NCBI GenBank assembly: GCA_022768695.1
Contig: JALEPO010000088.1
Coordinates: 1-35,091, forward strand
DNA length: 35,091 nucleotides
Direction of reading: 5' to 3'
Source: Clostridia bacterium
GTDB taxonomy: Bacteria; Bacillota; Clostridia; UBA1381
Below are positions 33,953 to 35,091 of the stretch, in pieces (the stretch's first letter is position 1; each line of letters opens with the position of its first letter). Below the pieces are notes generated by a model. The model made no database searches. It worked only from the letters and a program-made list of their open reading frames with translations, and was not told the DNA's origin. A program made the translations under genes and the position numbers.

Positions 33953-34033
33953 GCTGCAAATTTTGTGAGCTGATAATTGTAATAATCAGCTTGGAATAAT
34001 ACTGCACATCTCTGTGTTAAAGGTAAATATATA

Positions 34034-34066
34034 GGGCAAAGATTTGAAAAATCTTTGCCCTTTTAT
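34034..34066 (+). terminator. Terminator after ftsH-DUF1858
   Basis: Perfect 11-bp stem GGGCAAAGATT (34034-34044) and AATCTTTGCCC (34050-34060), 5-base loop, then TTTTATT. Confidence 0.9.
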
Positions 34067-34092
34067 TATGTGTGAAACAGTGAAATCTTATT

Positions 34093-34243
34093 AAGGCAAT
34101 ACCGCACAAAGATTGTGCGTAAGATGCGCCGGCAGATTTTTCATCAGCTTGTATAAAAACCCCGTAGTCATACTGGCGCATGATAAGGAATTTTTGTACA
34201 AGATGGCGGGAAATGTGCAAGCAGCTTTGCGGCAACGGTAATT
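34093..34243. repeat. Foldback (MITE-like) repeat element of about 150 bases
   Basis: The two halves are imperfectly complementary throughout. Outer ends: AAGGCAATACCG at the left, CGGTAATT (34236-34243) at the right. Inner stem: CTTGTATAAAAA (34148-34159) and TTTTTGTACAAG (34191-34202), 12 pairs with one G-T. A separate hairpin CGCACAA-AGA-TTGTGCG lies at 34103-34119. It is more GC-rich than the flanks, has no transposase, and sits at the upstream end of a broken gene. It fits a non-autonomous mobile repeat; the exact ends and any target duplication are not resolved. Confidence 0.6.
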
Positions 34244-35025
34244 CCCGCGGCTGCGGCAGAAATCGTAGCAGGTGACAAAAACCTAACGTCAGCCGATATA
34301 CAACTGTATTATCACCAGGGCGAAATTGCAAAGGCTAACGATACTGATAGCTTAGCAAGTGTTTTGACAGTTGTGAAGCATTTACTAATAACGATGCCAC
34401 CAATAATGTAACGCGCATAATGGACGGAAATACAGATGCGCAGGTCGTAGTCGGAACAAGCAGCAATCCGAAGTCTTATCTGATTATTGATTTGGGTGAA
34501 AATCATAGAGCCGTAACAGAAATAAAAATGACCAACATAACAAACGGAGCAGTGTTGGGTTTAACAAATACCATAGCCACAGATGCAGGCAGTATAATAA
34601 CACTTGATTATTCTATTAGAGGAAATGCCGGCAAGATGTATCAATCAGGTGATTTAGGTATAACATATCAGACTGCAACATCATCTCTAAATAGTGCTAA
34701 ATCGGACACCACACTGACAGGAGATTTTAAAGCTATAGATACGGCAACGCTTCCCGAAGACTATGAATACAATTCAACAACCGGTGAAATTCAAGTTAAA
34801 AACAATCAGGAAGCAACACCTGAAATTGCAATCGACTATGCAAATGAAAAGCTTACAGGCTTTGTAGCTGACGGAAGCTACACAATCGGCGGAAGTCCTG
34901 TTACACCGACAGAAACTGTGCAGATGGCAACAGCTGTTGTTACAATAGGACCTATTGTGCTGCTGTACCCATTCCTTCAAAAATATTTTGTACAGGACTT
35001 GACAGTGGGCAGTGTAAAAGGATAA
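34244..35025 (+). pseudogene. Remnant of a secreted F5/8C-like protein joined to a sugar ABC permease tail
   Basis: No intact start. One frame from 34244 reads PAAAAEIVAGDKNLTSADIQ to SLASVLTVVKH, like a piece of a secreted modular protein (perhaps dockerin-like), and stops at a TAA near 34410. The next frame takes over at about 34375-34387: FTNNDATNNVTRIMDGNTDA, then KSYLIIDLGENHRAVTEIKM, a discoidin/F5/8C-like carbohydrate-binding pattern, continuing as Ser/Thr-rich surface-protein sequence to GSYTIGGSPVTPT. From about 34912 the same frame becomes QMATAVVTIGPIVLLYPFLQ and KYFVQDLTVGSVKG, the typical C-terminus of an AraQ/LplC-type carbohydrate ABC permease. This suggests a deletion fusion or an assembly misjoin. 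An ATG at 34420 could give 201 residues, but it has no good ribosome site. Confidence 0.7.
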
Positions 35026-35047
35026 AATATATATAGAATGGAGGATT

Positions 35048-35091
35048 ATGATGAATAGCAATATAAAAGAATTATATCGTTTGGACTTGCT
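35048..35091 (+). CDS. Start of a gene cut by the window end
   Basis: ATGGAGG (35038-35044) precedes two adjacent in-frame ATG codons (35048, 35051), the second better spaced. The frame stays open to the edge and reads MMNSNIKELYRLDL. It is 22 bases after the permease tail, so it may belong to the same former sugar-uptake operon. Too short to identify; not an obvious signal peptide. Confidence 0.5.
   Translation, partial: MMNSNIKELYRLDL

Noticed and set aside
33968-33991. AGCTGAT / ATCAGCT hairpin after DUF1858 as a terminator
   Set aside because: Only 7 bp with a long loop and no T run; the clear terminator is at 34034-34066.

Overview
The window looks like a chromosomal segment of a low-GC, Gram-positive anaerobe of class Clostridia, probably from the gut. 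Evidence for this is the Firmicutes gene order (DUF512-der-plsY-gpsA; mazG-like-gdpP-rplI-dnaB-tilS-ftsH), strong AGGAGG ribosome binding sites with some TTG/GTG starts, small families such as DUF896 and DUF1858, a bile salt hydrolase, and a large secreted GH43 glycosidase. I cannot name the species. Almost everything is on the + strand. I saw no rRNA, tRNA, CRISPR array, IS transposase or T-box.

Layout. 1-2166: 3' part of a modular secreted GH43 enzyme, then a strong terminator. 2317-3433: bile salt hydrolase with its own consensus promoter and an inverted repeat over the -10. 3472-7965: radical-SAM/PDZ protein, der, plsY and gpsA, with a foldback repeat between der and plsY. 7969-11848: potassium uptake locus, made of a trkA gene with a large internal deletion, trkH, a ktrB-like channel gene and an intact ktrA. 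11853-12000 (- strand): an unlisted 35-aa Cys-rich membrane peptide gene with its own RBS and terminator. 12189-14980: DUF896 protein, asnA and asnS. 15179-20128: TPR protein, rarA, nadE and an EamA transporter. 20129-23265: signalling cluster, with a small HTH protein divergent from a membrane Ser/Thr kinase (interlocked promoters), then an XRE regulator divergent from a membrane-anchored secreted protein, separated by a perfect 13+13 bp palindrome. 23435-26358: leuCDB. 26401-33952: mazG-like, gdpP, rplI, dnaB, tilS, ftsH and a DUF1858 gene. 34034-35091: terminator, second foldback repeat, a wrecked secreted-protein gene joined in frame to the tail of a sugar ABC permease, and the start of another gene.

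How the genes work together. Housekeeping functions dominate: ribosome assembly (Der, bL9), phospholipid synthesis (GpsA makes glycerol-3-phosphate, PlsY acylates it), replication and repair (DnaB, RarA), tRNA modification and charging (TilS, AsnS), membrane proteolysis (FtsH), NAD, asparagine and leucine synthesis. GdpP (c-di-AMP hydrolysis) and the Ktr/Trk proteins (potassium, whose RCK_C domains bind c-di-AMP in other Firmicutes) are functionally linked. The secreted glycosidase and the bile salt hydrolase suit a carbohydrate-degrading gut bacterium.

The most interesting parts are the 20.1-23.3 kb signalling cluster, the decayed trkA, the small Cys-rich peptide gene, and the rearranged right end. 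All calls are from reading the sequence. Family names rest on remembered motifs, not on searches.
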